Shown here: positions 26,428 through 35,509 of the stretch, in pieces
How positions within the stretch are numbered: position 1 is the stretch's first letter
Layout of the letters: the number at the start of each line of letters is the position of its first letter
NCBI RefSeq assembly: GCF_014203355.1
Contig: NZ_JACHIR010000001.1
Coordinates: 6,884,038-6,948,037, forward strand
From: Kutzneria kofuensis
GTDB lineage: Bacteria; Actinomycetota; Actinomycetes; Mycobacteriales; Pseudonocardiaceae
DNA: 64,000 nucleotides
Direction of reading: 5' to 3'
Notes under the pieces: model-generated
What the model saw: the letters and a program-made list of their open reading frames with translations, nothing else
Told to the model about the DNA's origin: nothing
Databases searched by the model: none
Program-made: the position numbers and the translations under genes

Positions 26428-27551
26428 GACGCCCCCTGTTCCAGCCTGGAAACGCGCAGATACCCCATCGACGACTGTCGGGTCTGGACTCTTATCGGCA
26501 ACACCAGCAGCTGGGTCTCGGCCACCGCGCCGGTCACGCGGTCGTGCAGCAGGGTCATCGCCTGCCGGCCCATCTCCCGTGACGGTAGGGAGATCGCCGC
26601 CGCGGTCAGGGGCAGCACGTCGAACGGACCGGCGTCGTCCATGCCGGCCAGGTCGACGTCGCCGGGCACCTCCAACCCCAACGCCACCAAGTCCTGCGCG
26701 GCGGTGGCCAGGGCGTACCCGTTGGAGCACAGCAACACCGTCGGTGGCTGACTGCTCCGCAGCAGCTCGTTGAGCATCGCCCGACGGGCCTCGGTCGGCT
26801 GATCACGGTAACGGCGCAACACGGTCAGGTCCGGTCGGACCGGAATGTCGTGTTCCCGCAACGCCTGCACGTGGCCGGCGAGCCGATCCCGGATGCTGGT
26901 CACGTCGATCTCGTCCCACAGCGTGGCGATCGTGCGGTGCCCGGCCTCGATCAGCGCGGTCGTCAGCTCACGGCCGGCGGACATGTTGTCCGCCACCACG
27001 GCGTCCGTGGCCAGGTCGGGCCGGTACCGGTCGACCATCACCAGCGGCACTCCGCGCCGCCGCGCCTCCGCGTACGGGGTGAGCACCGCCGAACCCTCCG
27101 CCGGGTACACGATGATGCCGCTGACCTGGTGTTCCAGCGCGCCCCACAGCGCCTTCTCCTCGCGCGCGGGGTCGTTCTCGCAGTGGTTGAGGAACAGCCG
27201 ATAACCCAGATCCGCGCACACTTCCTCGATGCCGGCGAGGATCTGGCCGACGTGCGGGCCCTGGTTCTGCAGCACGCACGCGATGGTCCGGTCCGACGGC
27301 GGCGACGCGGCCGGCGGCCGGTCCGCGACGAAGGTGCCCTGACCGCGGCGGCGCACCACGTAACCCTCGGTGGCCAGGTCGTTCAAGGCGCGCACGGCCG
27401 TCGCATGGCTGACGTTGAACCGCTCGCAGATCTCCCGCTGCGTGACGAACGGCCGGCCCGGCGCGTACTCGCCGGCGGCGATCGCGGCCAGCAGCTCGCG
27501 CTTGACCTGCTGGTAGAGCGGGGGCTTGTCGCCGCCGGTCGCCGCTGCCAT
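26424..27551 (-). CDS. GntR-HTH / LacI-sensor transcriptional regulator (AraR-like architecture)
   Basis: 375-aa regulator joining an N-terminal GntR winged helix (PLYQQVKRELLAAIAAGEYAPG, RFNVSHATAVRALNDLATEGY, RRRGQGTFVAD) to a LacI-type periplasmic-binding-fold sensor (TIACVLQNQGPHVGQILAGIEE to the C-terminus). The same layout is known from AraR-type sugar repressors. The start at 27551 is preferred for AAGGG upstream; the open frame extends to 27593. It diverges from the sugar ABC transporter operon, and repeated sequences at 27631-27708 lie between them. It most likely represses both arms until a sugar from the target polysaccharide binds. Confidence 0.87.
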   Translation of the reverse strand: MAAATGGDKPPLYQQVKRELLAAIAAGEYAPGRPFVTQREICERFNVSHATAVRALNDLATEGYVVRRRGQGTFVADRPPAASPPSDRTIACVLQNQGPHVGQILAGIEEVCADLGYRLFLNHCENDPAREEKALWGALEHQVSGIIVYPAEGSAVLTPYAEARRRGVPLVMVDRYRPDLATDAVVADNMSAGRELTTALIEAGHRTIATLWDEIDVTSIRDRLAGHVQALREHDIPVRPDLTVLRRYRDQPTEARRAMLNELLRSSQPPTVLLCSNGYALATAAQDLVALGLEVPGDVDLAGMDDAGPFDVLPLTAAAISLPSREMGRQAMTLLHDRVTGAVAETQLLVLPIRVQTRQSSMGYLRVSRLEQGAS

Positions 27552-27630
27552 CCCGGTTCGCCCTTCGAGATCAACTGACTCGAACGCGGCCACTTTAGCA
27601 TGTCTAATTCGGCCCAGTCCTGGCCGTGAG

Positions 27631-27708
27631 TCGAGTTGGGCCGGTCGAGTTTGGCCTATTGACCTGTTAAAGACCCGTCACTATGGTCTGGCTCACTCGA
27701 CCGAGTGA
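27631..27708. promoter_or_regulatory. Operator and promoter region of the sugar regulon
   Basis: Two direct repeats TCGAGTTGGGCC (27631-27642) and TCGAGTTTGGCC (27645-27656) are spaced 14 bp apart. A perfect 7-bp inverted repeat TCACTCG-AC-CGAGTGA occupies 27693-27708, 24 bp before the solute-binding-protein start. A possible promoter between them is TTGACC (27659-27664) with TATGGT (27682-27687), 17 bp apart. The short inverted repeat with a 2-bp centre is the best candidate site for the divergent GntR/LacI-type regulator; the promoter call is tentative. Confidence 0.5.
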
Positions 27709-27731
27709 CAGCCGACTTGGCGGAGGACGGC

Positions 27732-29102
27732 ATGGGCACAAAGCGGTGCGGCGGAAGAGTCCTGGCAGTCGTGGCGGCACTGGCCATGGTCACCACCGCG
27801 TGCGGTGGTGGCGGCGGCTCCGGCGACGGGACCACGCTGTCGATGTGGACGTTCAAACAGACCCACGTGAAGGCCCTCGAGGCCGCCGCGGCCAAGTTCA
27901 AGGCGCAGACCGGCATCACGGTGAACGTCACCGCCTACACGCCGGACGACACGTTCACCAGCAAGGTGCAGAGCGCCGCGGCCAGCCACGACGTGGCCGA
28001 CGTGCTGGAGGTGCACGCCGCCGGCGAGGACCGGGTGCTCGGCGGCGCCGGCATCACCAGCGATCTCGCGGCGGACGTCAACGACCAGTACAAGAGCCGG
28101 TTCCTCAAGGGCACCGCGGACACCGGCCTGATCACCGAGCAGGTGTACCAGGACTCGTTGAAGCCCAAGGCGACCGACCCCGGCGTCCACACGGGACAGC
28201 TGCTCAGCATCCCGTTCACCGCCGGCACCTTCGGCGTCGTCTACGCCAACAAGGACAAGCTCACCGCGGCCGGCGTCGACGCGAGCAAGGCGCCGGCCAG
28301 CTGGCAGGAGCTGATCTCCTGGCTGAAGGCCACGCACGACAAGGACGCGCAGAACGGCGGCATCACGATCGGCCTGAAGAGCTCGTCCACCGGCCTGGAC
28401 TGGGCGCTGGAGCCGCTGGCGTTCGCGCTGCTCGGCCCGCAGGACTTCCACGCCCTGTACGGCACCGACAAGGCCAAGGCCTGGGGCAGCCCCAACGGCC
28501 AGCGGGTGTTGGAGCAGTACAACCAGCTCACCCCGTACTGGACGCCGGGCACCCAGACGCTCGGCATCGACGACGCCGACCGGGCCTTCGCGCAGGGCAA
28601 GGCCGCCTTCGACATCGGCGGCACGTTCACGATCTCGGCGATCCAGCAGAACGGCCTGAACCCGGACAAGATCCTGGCCTTCCCGATACCGGTGCCGGAA
28701 GCCGGTGTCGTGAAGGACTTCAAGCTGGCGCCGTTCGCGCTCACCGGCCTGGCCGTGTCCGCGCAGACGCCCAACCGCGACGCCGCCCTGAAGTGGCTGG
28801 ACTTCCTCACCCAGCCGGCGCAGGCCGGCGCGTTCGCCCAGGCCGCGCTGGATCTTCCCGGCACCGACCTCGGCGCGGACGCGGAGAAGCTGGTCGGACC
28901 GTACCTGAGCTCGATGGAGGCGGCGTTCGGCACCGGCGACTCCGCCTGGAACCCGGGCGACAGCACGTTCAAGGGCCCGAGCTGGGACATCCAGGCGGCC
29001 GGCGACATCCTGGTGAAGATGACGCCGCTCAAGGAGCTGGACCCGGCCGCGACCAACCAGCAGCTCGCGGTCTACAACACCAGCGTGCACAGCGGGAACT
29101 AG
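27732..29102 (+). CDS. ABC transporter sugar-binding lipoprotein
   Basis: 456-aa extracellular solute-binding protein, family 1. MGTKRCGGRVLAVVAALAMV is the signal sequence, with lipobox VTTAC and lipidated Cys24, followed by a Gly/Ser linker. Mature features include LSMWTFKQTHVKALEAAAAKFKAQTG, the typical sugar-binder start, and SIPFTAGTFGVVYANKDKL. The ATG at 27732 has GGAGG 5 nt upstream. It delivers an oligosaccharide to the permeases encoded by the next two genes. Signal peptide type, gene order and divergence from a sugar regulator are all consistent with carbohydrate uptake. Confidence 0.92.
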   Translation: MGTKRCGGRVLAVVAALAMVTTACGGGGGSGDGTTLSMWTFKQTHVKALEAAAAKFKAQTGITVNVTAYTPDDTFTSKVQSAAASHDVADVLEVHAAGEDRVLGGAGITSDLAADVNDQYKSRFLKGTADTGLITEQVYQDSLKPKATDPGVHTGQLLSIPFTAGTFGVVYANKDKLTAAGVDASKAPASWQELISWLKATHDKDAQNGGITIGLKSSSTGLDWALEPLAFALLGPQDFHALYGTDKAKAWGSPNGQRVLEQYNQLTPYWTPGTQTLGIDDADRAFAQGKAAFDIGGTFTISAIQQNGLNPDKILAFPIPVPEAGVVKDFKLAPFALTGLAVSAQTPNRDAALKWLDFLTQPAQAGAFAQAALDLPGTDLGADAEKLVGPYLSSMEAAFGTGDSAWNPGDSTFKGPSWDIQAAGDILVKMTPLKELDPAATNQQLAVYNTSVHSGN

Positions 29103-29105
29103 CCG

Positions 29106-30014
29106 ATGGCGAGGCGTTTGCGGGGCCGGGAGGCTTTGACCGGTTATGTGTTCGTGCTGCCGGCGGTGGCCCTGTTCGCGATCATGGGCCTCTACACCGT
29201 CGGTTACGGGCTGGCGCTCAGCTTCGCCCAGTGGAACGGGTTCACCCCGACCTGGACATGGGTGGGGCTGGGCAACTACCTCGACCTGATCTACCGGGAC
29301 CCGACCATCGCGCCGATCGTGCACGGCGCGGCGCTGCGGACGCTGGTGGTGATGATCGCGGTGCCGCTGCTCACCGTGCTGGTCGGCTTCCCGCTGGCGG
29401 TGGCGCTGAACCACATCACCTGGCTGCGTTCGGCCTATCGCACGGTGTTCTTCCTGCCGCAGGTCACCGCCGGCATCGCGCTGTTCTACGCCTGGACGTA
29501 CGCGCTGCAGCCGGACGGCTCGCTCAACTTCATCCTGCGCCACCTGGGGCTGGGCACGATCGCCCAGCCCCAGGGCTGGCTGGGCAATCCGGCGACCGCG
29601 CTGCCCACGCTGATCGTGGTGATGGTGTTCAGCGCGGTCCCGGTGGCGATGCTGCTGTACCTGAGCGGGTTGCAGACCCTGGACGCGGCGGTGATCGACG
29701 CGGCCAGGGTGGACGGCGCGGGTGGCCTGCGCACCATGGCGTCCATCATCTGGCCGCTGCTGCTGCCGATCACCGGCGCGGTGACCATGCTCAACCTGCG
29801 CAACGCCCTGCAGGACTTCCAGACCTTCCTGCTGATGACCAACGGCGGCCCCGGCGGGCACACGCTCGTGCTCGGCCTGGAGTCGTACAACCTGGCCTTC
29901 TTCAGCGGGTTCAAGCCGACGCTGGGCCTGTCCAGCGCGCTGGGCTGGATCCTGTTCCTGATCGCCCTGGTGCTGGCCTTCGTCAACCTGCGGGTGCTGC
30001 GGAGCCGCGCGTGA
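29106..30014 (+). CDS. Carbohydrate ABC transporter permease (MalF type)
   Basis: 302-aa integral membrane protein with six predicted helices, the first at GYVFVLPAVALFAIMGLYTV. The cytoplasmic EAA loop that contacts the ATPase is DAARVDGAGGLRTMASIIWPLLLP near residue 200. It starts 3 bp after the binding-protein stop, and its end overlaps the second permease by GTGA. Together they form the heterodimeric channel for the sugar importer. No ATPase gene follows, as is usual for actinomycete sugar importers that share one MsiK-type ATPase. Confidence 0.92.
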   Translation: MARRLRGREALTGYVFVLPAVALFAIMGLYTVGYGLALSFAQWNGFTPTWTWVGLGNYLDLIYRDPTIAPIVHGAALRTLVVMIAVPLLTVLVGFPLAVALNHITWLRSAYRTVFFLPQVTAGIALFYAWTYALQPDGSLNFILRHLGLGTIAQPQGWLGNPATALPTLIVVMVFSAVPVAMLLYLSGLQTLDAAVIDAARVDGAGGLRTMASIIWPLLLPITGAVTMLNLRNALQDFQTFLLMTNGGPGGHTLVLGLESYNLAFFSGFKPTLGLSSALGWILFLIALVLAFVNLRVLRSRA

Positions 30015-30823
30015 AGGCCCGCGTGCTCGTGTACGCGATGCTGACCGCGTACGCGCTGATCAGCCTGTATCCGTTCCTGCTGATGGTCTCCGGCGCGTTG
30101 AAGGACAGCAAGGAGATCCTGCTCGACGGGCACCTGATCCCGTCGAATCCGACGCTGGCCACGCTCGCCCACACGTGGAACGAGCTGCACTTCTTCACGT
30201 ACTTCGGGAACAGCCTGATCGTCACCGGCTTCACCACGGTCGGCGTGCTGCTGGTCTACTCGCTGGCCGGTTACGCCTTCGCGGTGCTGCGGTTCCCCGG
30301 CCGGCGGCTGCTCTACGGCATGTTCGTGGCGCTGCTGTTCGTGCCGGGCGTGACCATGCTGCTGCCGGTGGTGATCCTCCAGCAGAAACTGGGGCTCATC
30401 GGCACCTTCCCGGGCATCATCCTGCCCTTCGTCAACGGCACCGCGCCGCTGTCCATCATGTTGCTCACCAACAGCTTCCGGGCCGTTCCGGCCGAGCTGA
30501 AGGAGTCCGCGCGGTGCGACGGGGCCGGCGAGCTGCGCACCTTCTGGTCGATCTACCTGCCGGTGGGCCGGCCGGCGCTGATCACGATCGCGCTGCTCAC
30601 CGCCGTGCCGACCTGGAACGAGTACGTGCTCACCCGGGTCTCCCTGAACGACGCGTCGCGGTACACGCTGCCGCTGGCGCTGCAGAACCTCAACTCGTCG
30701 ACCGCACCGCAGGAGAACGTGCTGATGGCCGCCTCGCTGATCATCGTGATCCCGGTGATCATCCTTTTCGTGCTGCTGCAACGGTACTTCGTGAACGGGC
30801 TGCAGGGCGCGGTGAAGGGCTGA
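30011..30823 (+). CDS. Carbohydrate ABC transporter permease (MalG type)
   Basis: 270-aa membrane protein starting with GTG at 30011 inside the previous stop (GTGA). It begins VKARVLVYAMLTAYALISLYPF and has the MalG-family features SGALKDSKEIL, the EAA loop SARCDGAGELRTFWSIYLPVGRP, and the C-terminal VNGLQGAVKG typical of MalG-type subunits (related to FVRGLTAGAVKG). It pairs with the upstream MalF-type subunit. Its stop shares one base with the epimerase start (TGATG), so the operon is translationally coupled. Confidence 0.92.
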   Translation: MKARVLVYAMLTAYALISLYPFLLMVSGALKDSKEILLDGHLIPSNPTLATLAHTWNELHFFTYFGNSLIVTGFTTVGVLLVYSLAGYAFAVLRFPGRRLLYGMFVALLFVPGVTMLLPVVILQQKLGLIGTFPGIILPFVNGTAPLSIMLLTNSFRAVPAELKESARCDGAGELRTFWSIYLPVGRPALITIALLTAVPTWNEYVLTRVSLNDASRYTLPLALQNLNSSTAPQENVLMAASLIIVIPVIILFVLLQRYFVNGLQGAVKG

Positions 30824-31638
30824 TGCGGGTCCTGGTGACCGGGGCCGGCGGCATGCTCGGCGCGGAGATCGTCGCCGTGCTTTCGGTTGCGCATGAAGTG
30901 CTGGCCCACGACCGGAATGTCGGCGACCTGCGGGACCGCGCACAGGTGGAGGCGTTGCTGGACGGGGTGGACGCGGTGGTGCACGCCGCCGCGCTGCCGT
31001 CCCCGCTGAGCGCGGCCGAGCCGGTGGTGTTCGGCAACAACGTGGACGCCTCGTTCCACCTGCTGGACGCCGCCGGGCGGGCCGGTATCAAACGGATCGT
31101 CTACGTGTCAAGCCTTTCCGCGCTCGGACTGGCCTGGTCGTCGCGGCCGGTGTCGCCGCTGTTCGCGCCGGTGACCGAGCGGCACCCGTACGTCGGCGAC
31201 GACGTGTACGGGCTGTCCAAGCTGGTCGGCGAGCTCATCGGGGAGACGGTGAGCCGGCGCTGGGGGACCGAGGTGGTCAGCCTGCGGTTCCCGTTCATCG
31301 GCAGCGGCGACCGGCTCCGGCGGCACCTCGACCACGTGCGCCGCGATCCCGGCGCGGACCGGGCGGCGCTGTGGAGCTGGATAGACACCCGGGACGCGGC
31401 CCGGGCGGTGGTCGCCGCGTTGACCGCGCGGGTCGAGGGGTACGCGCTGGTCAACGTGGCGGCGCCGGACACGACGTCGTCGATCCCGACGGGTGAGCTG
31501 ATGCGGCGGTTCCATCCGTCGACGCGAATGGATGGCCCGCTCGACGGGTTCGCCGTACCGTTCTCCCTGGAGCTGAGCCGGGAGCTGCTCGGCTTCACGG
31601 CCGTGCACACGTGGCGTCCGACGATTGGGGGCACATGA
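30823..31638 (+). CDS. NAD-dependent epimerase/dehydratase family protein
   Basis: 271-aa extended short-chain dehydrogenase. The NAD(P)-binding motif is VTGAGGMLG at residues 5-13; VVHAAALPSP and VYVSSLSALG carry the catalytic Ser region, and YGLSKLVGE is the YxxxK catalytic pair. It acts on a sugar nucleotide or free sugar/sugar acid. ATG overlaps the permease stop, and its own stop overlaps ThuA (ATGA). In this operon a role in oxidising or epimerising the imported sugar (for example a uronate or sugar-acid dehydrogenase) is inferred from context. Confidence 0.85.
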   Translation: MRVLVTGAGGMLGAEIVAVLSVAHEVLAHDRNVGDLRDRAQVEALLDGVDAVVHAAALPSPLSAAEPVVFGNNVDASFHLLDAAGRAGIKRIVYVSSLSALGLAWSSRPVSPLFAPVTERHPYVGDDVYGLSKLVGELIGETVSRRWGTEVVSLRFPFIGSGDRLRRHLDHVRRDPGADRAALWSWIDTRDAARAVVAALTARVEGYALVNVAAPDTTSSIPTGELMRRFHPSTRMDGPLDGFAVPFSLELSRELLGFTAVHTWRPTIGGT

Positions 31639-32234
31639 AAACCGCGCTCGTGGTTCGTGGTGGCTGGCCCGGGCACGCGCCCGTCGAGGCGAGTGACCGG
31701 TATGCGGGGGAGCTCGCCGCGCGTGGCTATGACGTGACGACGTCGGACAGCCTGGACAGCTATCTGGACGCCGAGTTGTTGGCCCGTACGGACCTCATCG
31801 TGCAGTGCTGGACGATGGGGTCCATTTCGCCAGCCCAGGTGGAGGGCCTGACCGCGGCCGTCCGCGCCGGCACCGGATTTGCCGGCTGGCACGGGGGAAT
31901 CGTCGACTCGTTCCGGGACGAGACGCGGTACCAGCTGATGACCGGCGGGCAGTTCGTGTACCACCCGGCGGAGTTCGTCGAGTACTCCGTGCGCACCGGC
32001 GGTTCCTCGTTCACCGTGCACACCGAGCAGTACTACGTGCACACCGATCCGGCGATCGAGGTGCTGGCGGTGACCGACTTCGTGGAGGACGGCACCACCC
32101 TGCCCGTCACATGGACGCGGAAGTGGGGCGAGGGTCGGGTCTTCGTCACCACGATCGGCCACAAGCTGGACGACTTCGACGTGCCGGAGGTGGATCGGAT
32201 GATCATCGAGGGGCTGACATGGGCGAGCCGATGA
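31635..32234 (+). CDS. ThuA domain protein
   Basis: 199-aa protein of the ThuA (trehalose utilisation) family, which has a class I glutamine amidotransferase-like fold. MKTALVVRGGWPGHAPVEASDRYA, VQCWTMGSIS and FAGWHGGIVDSFRDETRYQ are typical. Family members work beside Gfo/Idh/MocA dehydrogenases on 3-keto sugars, and here two such dehydrogenase genes follow directly. ATG at 31635 overlaps the epimerase stop (ATGA), and its stop overlaps the next start (ATGA). The biochemical role of ThuA itself is still poorly defined. Confidence 0.85.
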   Translation: MKTALVVRGGWPGHAPVEASDRYAGELAARGYDVTTSDSLDSYLDAELLARTDLIVQCWTMGSISPAQVEGLTAAVRAGTGFAGWHGGIVDSFRDETRYQLMTGGQFVYHPAEFVEYSVRTGGSSFTVHTEQYYVHTDPAIEVLAVTDFVEDGTTLPVTWTRKWGEGRVFVTTIGHKLDDFDVPEVDRMIIEGLTWASR

Positions 32235-33286
32235 GGATCGGACTGATCGGCGCCGGCAACATCAGCGGCCAGTACGTGAACACGCTGCCGCGGCTGGACA
32301 ACGTGGTGCTGACCCGGATCGCCGACCTCGACCCCGCGAAGGCGTCCGCGCTGGCCTCGAAGGCCGAGGTGCCGGCGTGCACGCCCGACGAGCTGTACGC
32401 GGCGTCCGATGTGGACATCGTGTTGAACCTGACGATTCCGTTGGCGCACGCCGAGGTCGCGCTGGCAGCCATTGGCGCCGGCAAGCACGTGTACGGCGAG
32501 AAGCCGTTGGCGGCCGATACTGCCGCAGCAAAGTCGATCTTGGACGCTGCTGCGGCGGCGGGCGTCGTTGTCGGCTGTGCGCCGGACACCGTGCTGGGCA
32601 CCGGCGTGCAGACGGCCCGGGCCAGCCTGGATGCCGGTGACATCGGCGTTCCCGTTGCGGCGACGGCCTTCATGACGACGCCGGGACACGAGCGTTGGCA
32701 CCCGTCCCCGGAGTTCTACTACGAGCCCGGCGGCGGGCCGCTGCTGGACATGGGGCCGTACTACCTGACGGCGCTCGTGACGCTGCTCGGGCCGGTGCGG
32801 CGGGTTGTCGGCATGTCGTCGGCGCCCCGGGCGACGCGGGTGATCGGCAGCGGACCCCGGGCGGGCACGACGTTTCCGGTGCGGGTGGCGACGCACGTGA
32901 CCGGTGTGCTGGAGCATGTCGGCGGCGAGCTGTCGACGTTGATGATGAGCTTCGACATCTGGGGCGCGCAGCTGCCGCGGATCGAGGTGTACGGAACCGA
33001 GGGCAGCCTGTCGGTGCCGGACCCGAACAACTTCGACGGCACCGTGCAGATCTTCCGTGACGACTGGGTCGACCTGCCGGTGCTGGCCGGCTACCCGGAC
33101 GCGGGGCGCGGCTTCGGCCTCGCCGACATGACCAGGTCCATTGTGGACGGAACGCCGCACCGGGCCGACGGGAAGCTGGCGTACCACGTGCTCGACGTGA
33201 TGGAATGCCTGCTGCGGGCGGCCGAGACCGGCACGTCCGTGCGGATCGGCAGCACCTGCGAGCGACCGGCGGCGGTGACGGCATGA
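32231..33286 (+). CDS. Gfo/Idh/MocA family oxidoreductase (first)
   Basis: 351-aa NAD(P)-dependent sugar dehydrogenase. The Rossmann start [19 protein letters not shown], the [11 protein letters not shown] motif with the catalytic Lys, and the C-terminal alpha/beta domain with [20 protein letters not shown] define the family. The ATG at 32231 (ATGA overlap with ThuA) is chosen over one at 32219. It likely oxidises a hydroxyl of an imported glycoside or sugar, and with ThuA and the next paralogue forms an oxidative sugar pathway. Substrate is unknown. Confidence 0.88.
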   Translation: MRIGLIGAGNISGQYVNTLPRLDNVVLTRIADLDPAKASALASKAEVPACTPDELYAASDVDIVLNLTIPLAHAEVALAAIGAGKHVYGEKPLAADTAAAKSILDAAAAAGVVVGCAPDTVLGTGVQTARASLDAGDIGVPVAATAFMTTPGHERWHPSPEFYYEPGGGPLLDMGPYYLTALVTLLGPVRRVVGMSSAPRATRVIGSGPRAGTTFPVRVATHVTGVLEHVGGELSTLMMSFDIWGAQLPRIEVYGTEGSLSVPDPNNFDGTVQIFRDDWVDLPVLAGYPDAGRGFGLADMTRSIVDGTPHRADGKLAYHVLDVMECLLRAAETGTSVRIGSTCERPAAVTA

Positions 33287-34395
33287 AGATCGGCATGATC
33301 GGCTACGCCTTCATGGGGGCGGCGCACTCACATGCGTGGCGGACCGCGGGCCGGTTCTTCGACCTGCCCGCCACGCCCGAACTGGCGGTCGTGTGCGGCC
33401 GTTCGGCGGACAAGGTCGCCGCCGCGGCGGCCAAGTTCGGCTGGGAGAGCGCGGAAACCGACTGGCGGGCCGTGGTGGACCGGCCGGACATCGACGTGAT
33501 CGACATCTGCACGCCGGGCGACAGCCACGCCGAGATCGCCATCGCCGCGTTGGCGGCCGGCAAGCACGTGCTGTGCGAGAAACCCCTGGCCAACACGGTC
33601 GAGGAGGCGTCAAGGATGGCCGCGGCGGCCGCTTCGGCCGCCGGGCGGTCGATGGTGATGTTCAACTACCGTCGCGTGCCGGCGCTGGCGTTGGCGCGGC
33701 AGCTGATCGCCGACGGCCGGATCGGCGTGGTGCGGCAGGTTCGGGCCCAGTACCTGCAGGACTGGTTGGTGGACCCCGACTTTCCGCTGACCTGGCGGCT
33801 CGACGCCGCCAGCGCAGGCTCCGGGGCGCTCGGCGATCTCGGCGCGCACAGCATCGACATGGCGCAGTTCCTGACCGGGCAACGGATTTCCGCCGTCGGC
33901 GGCGTGCTGGAGACGTTCGTCGACTCGCGGCCGCTGCTCGACGGTTCCGGCCGCGGTCCCGTCACCGTCGACGACGCCGCGCTGTTCACCGCCCGGTTCG
34001 ACGGCGGCGCGATCGGCGTGTTCGAGGCGACCCGGTTCGCCACCGGGCGGAAGAACGCGATGCGGATCGAGGTCAGCGGCTCCCTCGGCACGCTGTCGTA
34101 CGATCAGGAGTCGATGAACGAGCTGCGGTTCTACGATGGCGCCGAGGATGCCCGTACGGCCGGGTTCCGGCGCATTCTCGTGACGGAGTCGACGCATCCG
34201 TACATGGACGCGTGGTGGCCGCCCGGGCACATCATCGGCTACGAGCACACTTTCATCCACCAGGTGCGGGATTTCGTGACCGGTGTCGTCGAGGGCACGG
34301 AGCTTTCGCCGTCGTTCGACGAGGGTTTGCAGGTGCAGCGGGTGCTGGATGCCGTGCAGCGTGGTGTTTCGCTGACCGAGGTCGGGGGTGCGTGA
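33283..34395 (+). CDS. Gfo/Idh/MocA family oxidoreductase (second)
   Basis: 370-aa paralogue of the preceding gene with only family-level similarity. [20 protein letters not shown] opens the Rossmann fold; [17 protein letters not shown] has the catalytic Lys; [18 protein letters not shown] is in the substrate domain with the conserved Asp and His. ATGA overlap with the first dehydrogenase and TGATG overlap with the isomerase-like gene show tight coupling. Two dehydrogenases in a row suggest sequential oxidation and reduction of one sugar, or two substrates. Confidence 0.88.
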   Translation: MKIGMIGYAFMGAAHSHAWRTAGRFFDLPATPELAVVCGRSADKVAAAAAKFGWESAETDWRAVVDRPDIDVIDICTPGDSHAEIAIAALAAGKHVLCEKPLANTVEEASRMAAAAASAAGRSMVMFNYRRVPALALARQLIADGRIGVVRQVRAQYLQDWLVDPDFPLTWRLDAASAGSGALGDLGAHSIDMAQFLTGQRISAVGGVLETFVDSRPLLDGSGRGPVTVDDAALFTARFDGGAIGVFEATRFATGRKNAMRIEVSGSLGTLSYDQESMNELRFYDGAEDARTAGFRRILVTESTHPYMDAWWPPGHIIGYEHTFIHQVRDFVTGVVEGTELSPSFDEGLQVQRVLDAVQRGVSLTEVGGA

Positions 34396-35396
34396 TGGTT
34401 CGTCCCGTGACGTTGTTCACCGGGCAGTGGGCCGACCTGCCGTTCGAGGAGGTCTGCCGGCTCGCGTCCGGATGGGGCTACGACGGTCTGGAGGTCTGCA
34501 CCTGGGGTGATCACTTCGACGTGCAGGCGGCGCTGGCCGACGACTCGTACCTCCCGAAGTTCAAGGAAACCCTGGCCCGGCACGATCTTCAGTGCTGGAC
34601 GCTGTCGTGCCACCTGACCAGCCAGGCCGTCTGCGACCACCCCATCGACGAGCGGCACCAGAACATCCTGCACCCTCGGGTGTGGGGTGACGGCGATCCC
34701 GAGGGCGTGCGGCAGCGGGCCGCCGCCGAGATCGCCGACACCGCTCGGGCCGCGGCCAAGCTCGGAATCAGCACCGTCGTCGGCTTCACCGGTTCGTCGA
34801 TCTGGCACACCCTGGCCATGTTCCCGCCCGTGCCCGATTCGATGATCGAGCGCGGCTACGCCGACTTCGCCGACCGCTGGAACCCGATCCTCGACGTCTT
34901 CGACGAGGTCGGCGTGCGTTATGCGCACGAGGTCCATCCCGGCGAGATCGCCTACGACTACTGGACCACCGTTCGTACCCTGGAGGCCATCGGCCACCGC
35001 CCCGCGTTCGGCCTGAACTTCGACCCCAGCCATTTCGTGTGGCAGGACCTCGACCCCGTCGGCTTCCTCTACGACTTCCGGGACCGGATCTATCACGTGG
35101 ACTGCAAGGAGTCGGTCAAGCGGTTCAACGGCCGCAATGGCCGGCTCGGTTCCCACCTGCCGTGGGGCGATCCCCGTCGTGGCTGGGACTTCGTGTCCAC
35201 CGGGCACGGGGATGTGCCGTGGGAGGCGTGTTTCCGGATGCTGAACAGCATCGGCTATGACGGGCCCATTTCCGTCGAGTGGGAGGACGCCGGCATGGAC
35301 CGCCTCACCGGCGCCCCCGACGCTTTGGCGTTCGTCCGTTCCATGACCCGCATCGAACCCCCCGAGGCCTCGTTCGACTCGGCCTTCAGCTCGTAA
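34395..35396 (+). CDS. Sugar phosphate isomerase/epimerase family TIM-barrel protein
   Basis: 333-aa member of the xylose isomerase-like AP2Ec family. Metal-binding acidic and His residues are in [50 protein letters not shown] and ISVEWEDAG, in the expected order of barrel strands. It ends the eight-gene operon, with ATG overlapping the previous stop. Relatives isomerise or epimerise keto sugars and inositol derivatives, which fits the upstream dehydrogenases and ThuA. Just after its stop lies a long inverted repeat (35402-35509). Confidence 0.87.
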   Translation: MVRPVTLFTGQWADLPFEEVCRLASGWGYDGLEVCTWGDHFDVQAALADDSYLPKFKETLARHDLQCWTLSCHLTSQAVCDHPIDERHQNILHPRVWGDGDPEGVRQRAAAEIADTARAAAKLGISTVVGFTGSSIWHTLAMFPPVPDSMIERGYADFADRWNPILDVFDEVGVRYAHEVHPGEIAYDYWTTVRTLEAIGHRPAFGLNFDPSHFVWQDLDPVGFLYDFRDRIYHVDCKESVKRFNGRNGRLGSHLPWGDPRRGWDFVSTGHGDVPWEACFRMLNSIGYDGPISVEWEDAGMDRLTGAPDALAFVRSMTRIEPPEASFDSAFSS

Positions 35397-35401
35397 CCCC
35401 C

Positions 35402-35509
35402 GCGAGTCCCGCTCTGGAGCACACCGAATGTCGGTTTCAGGCAGAAATGAGACCCGAGGCTCGGATGTGCACGGAACCGACATTCGGTGTGACTGAGAGC
35501 GGGACTCGC
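35402..35509. repeat. Long imperfect inverted repeat between convergent genes
   Basis: GCGAGTCCCGCTCT (35402-35415) and CACACCGAATGTCGGTT (35420-35436) recur in reverse complement at 35496-35509 and 35475-35491. Only a four-base step differs between the arms; the loop is 38 bp. It begins 5 bp after the isomerase-like stop and extends into the 3' end of the response-regulator gene, whose last residues are encoded by the right arm. It may act as a two-way terminator or be a dispersed palindromic repeat. Confidence 0.8.
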
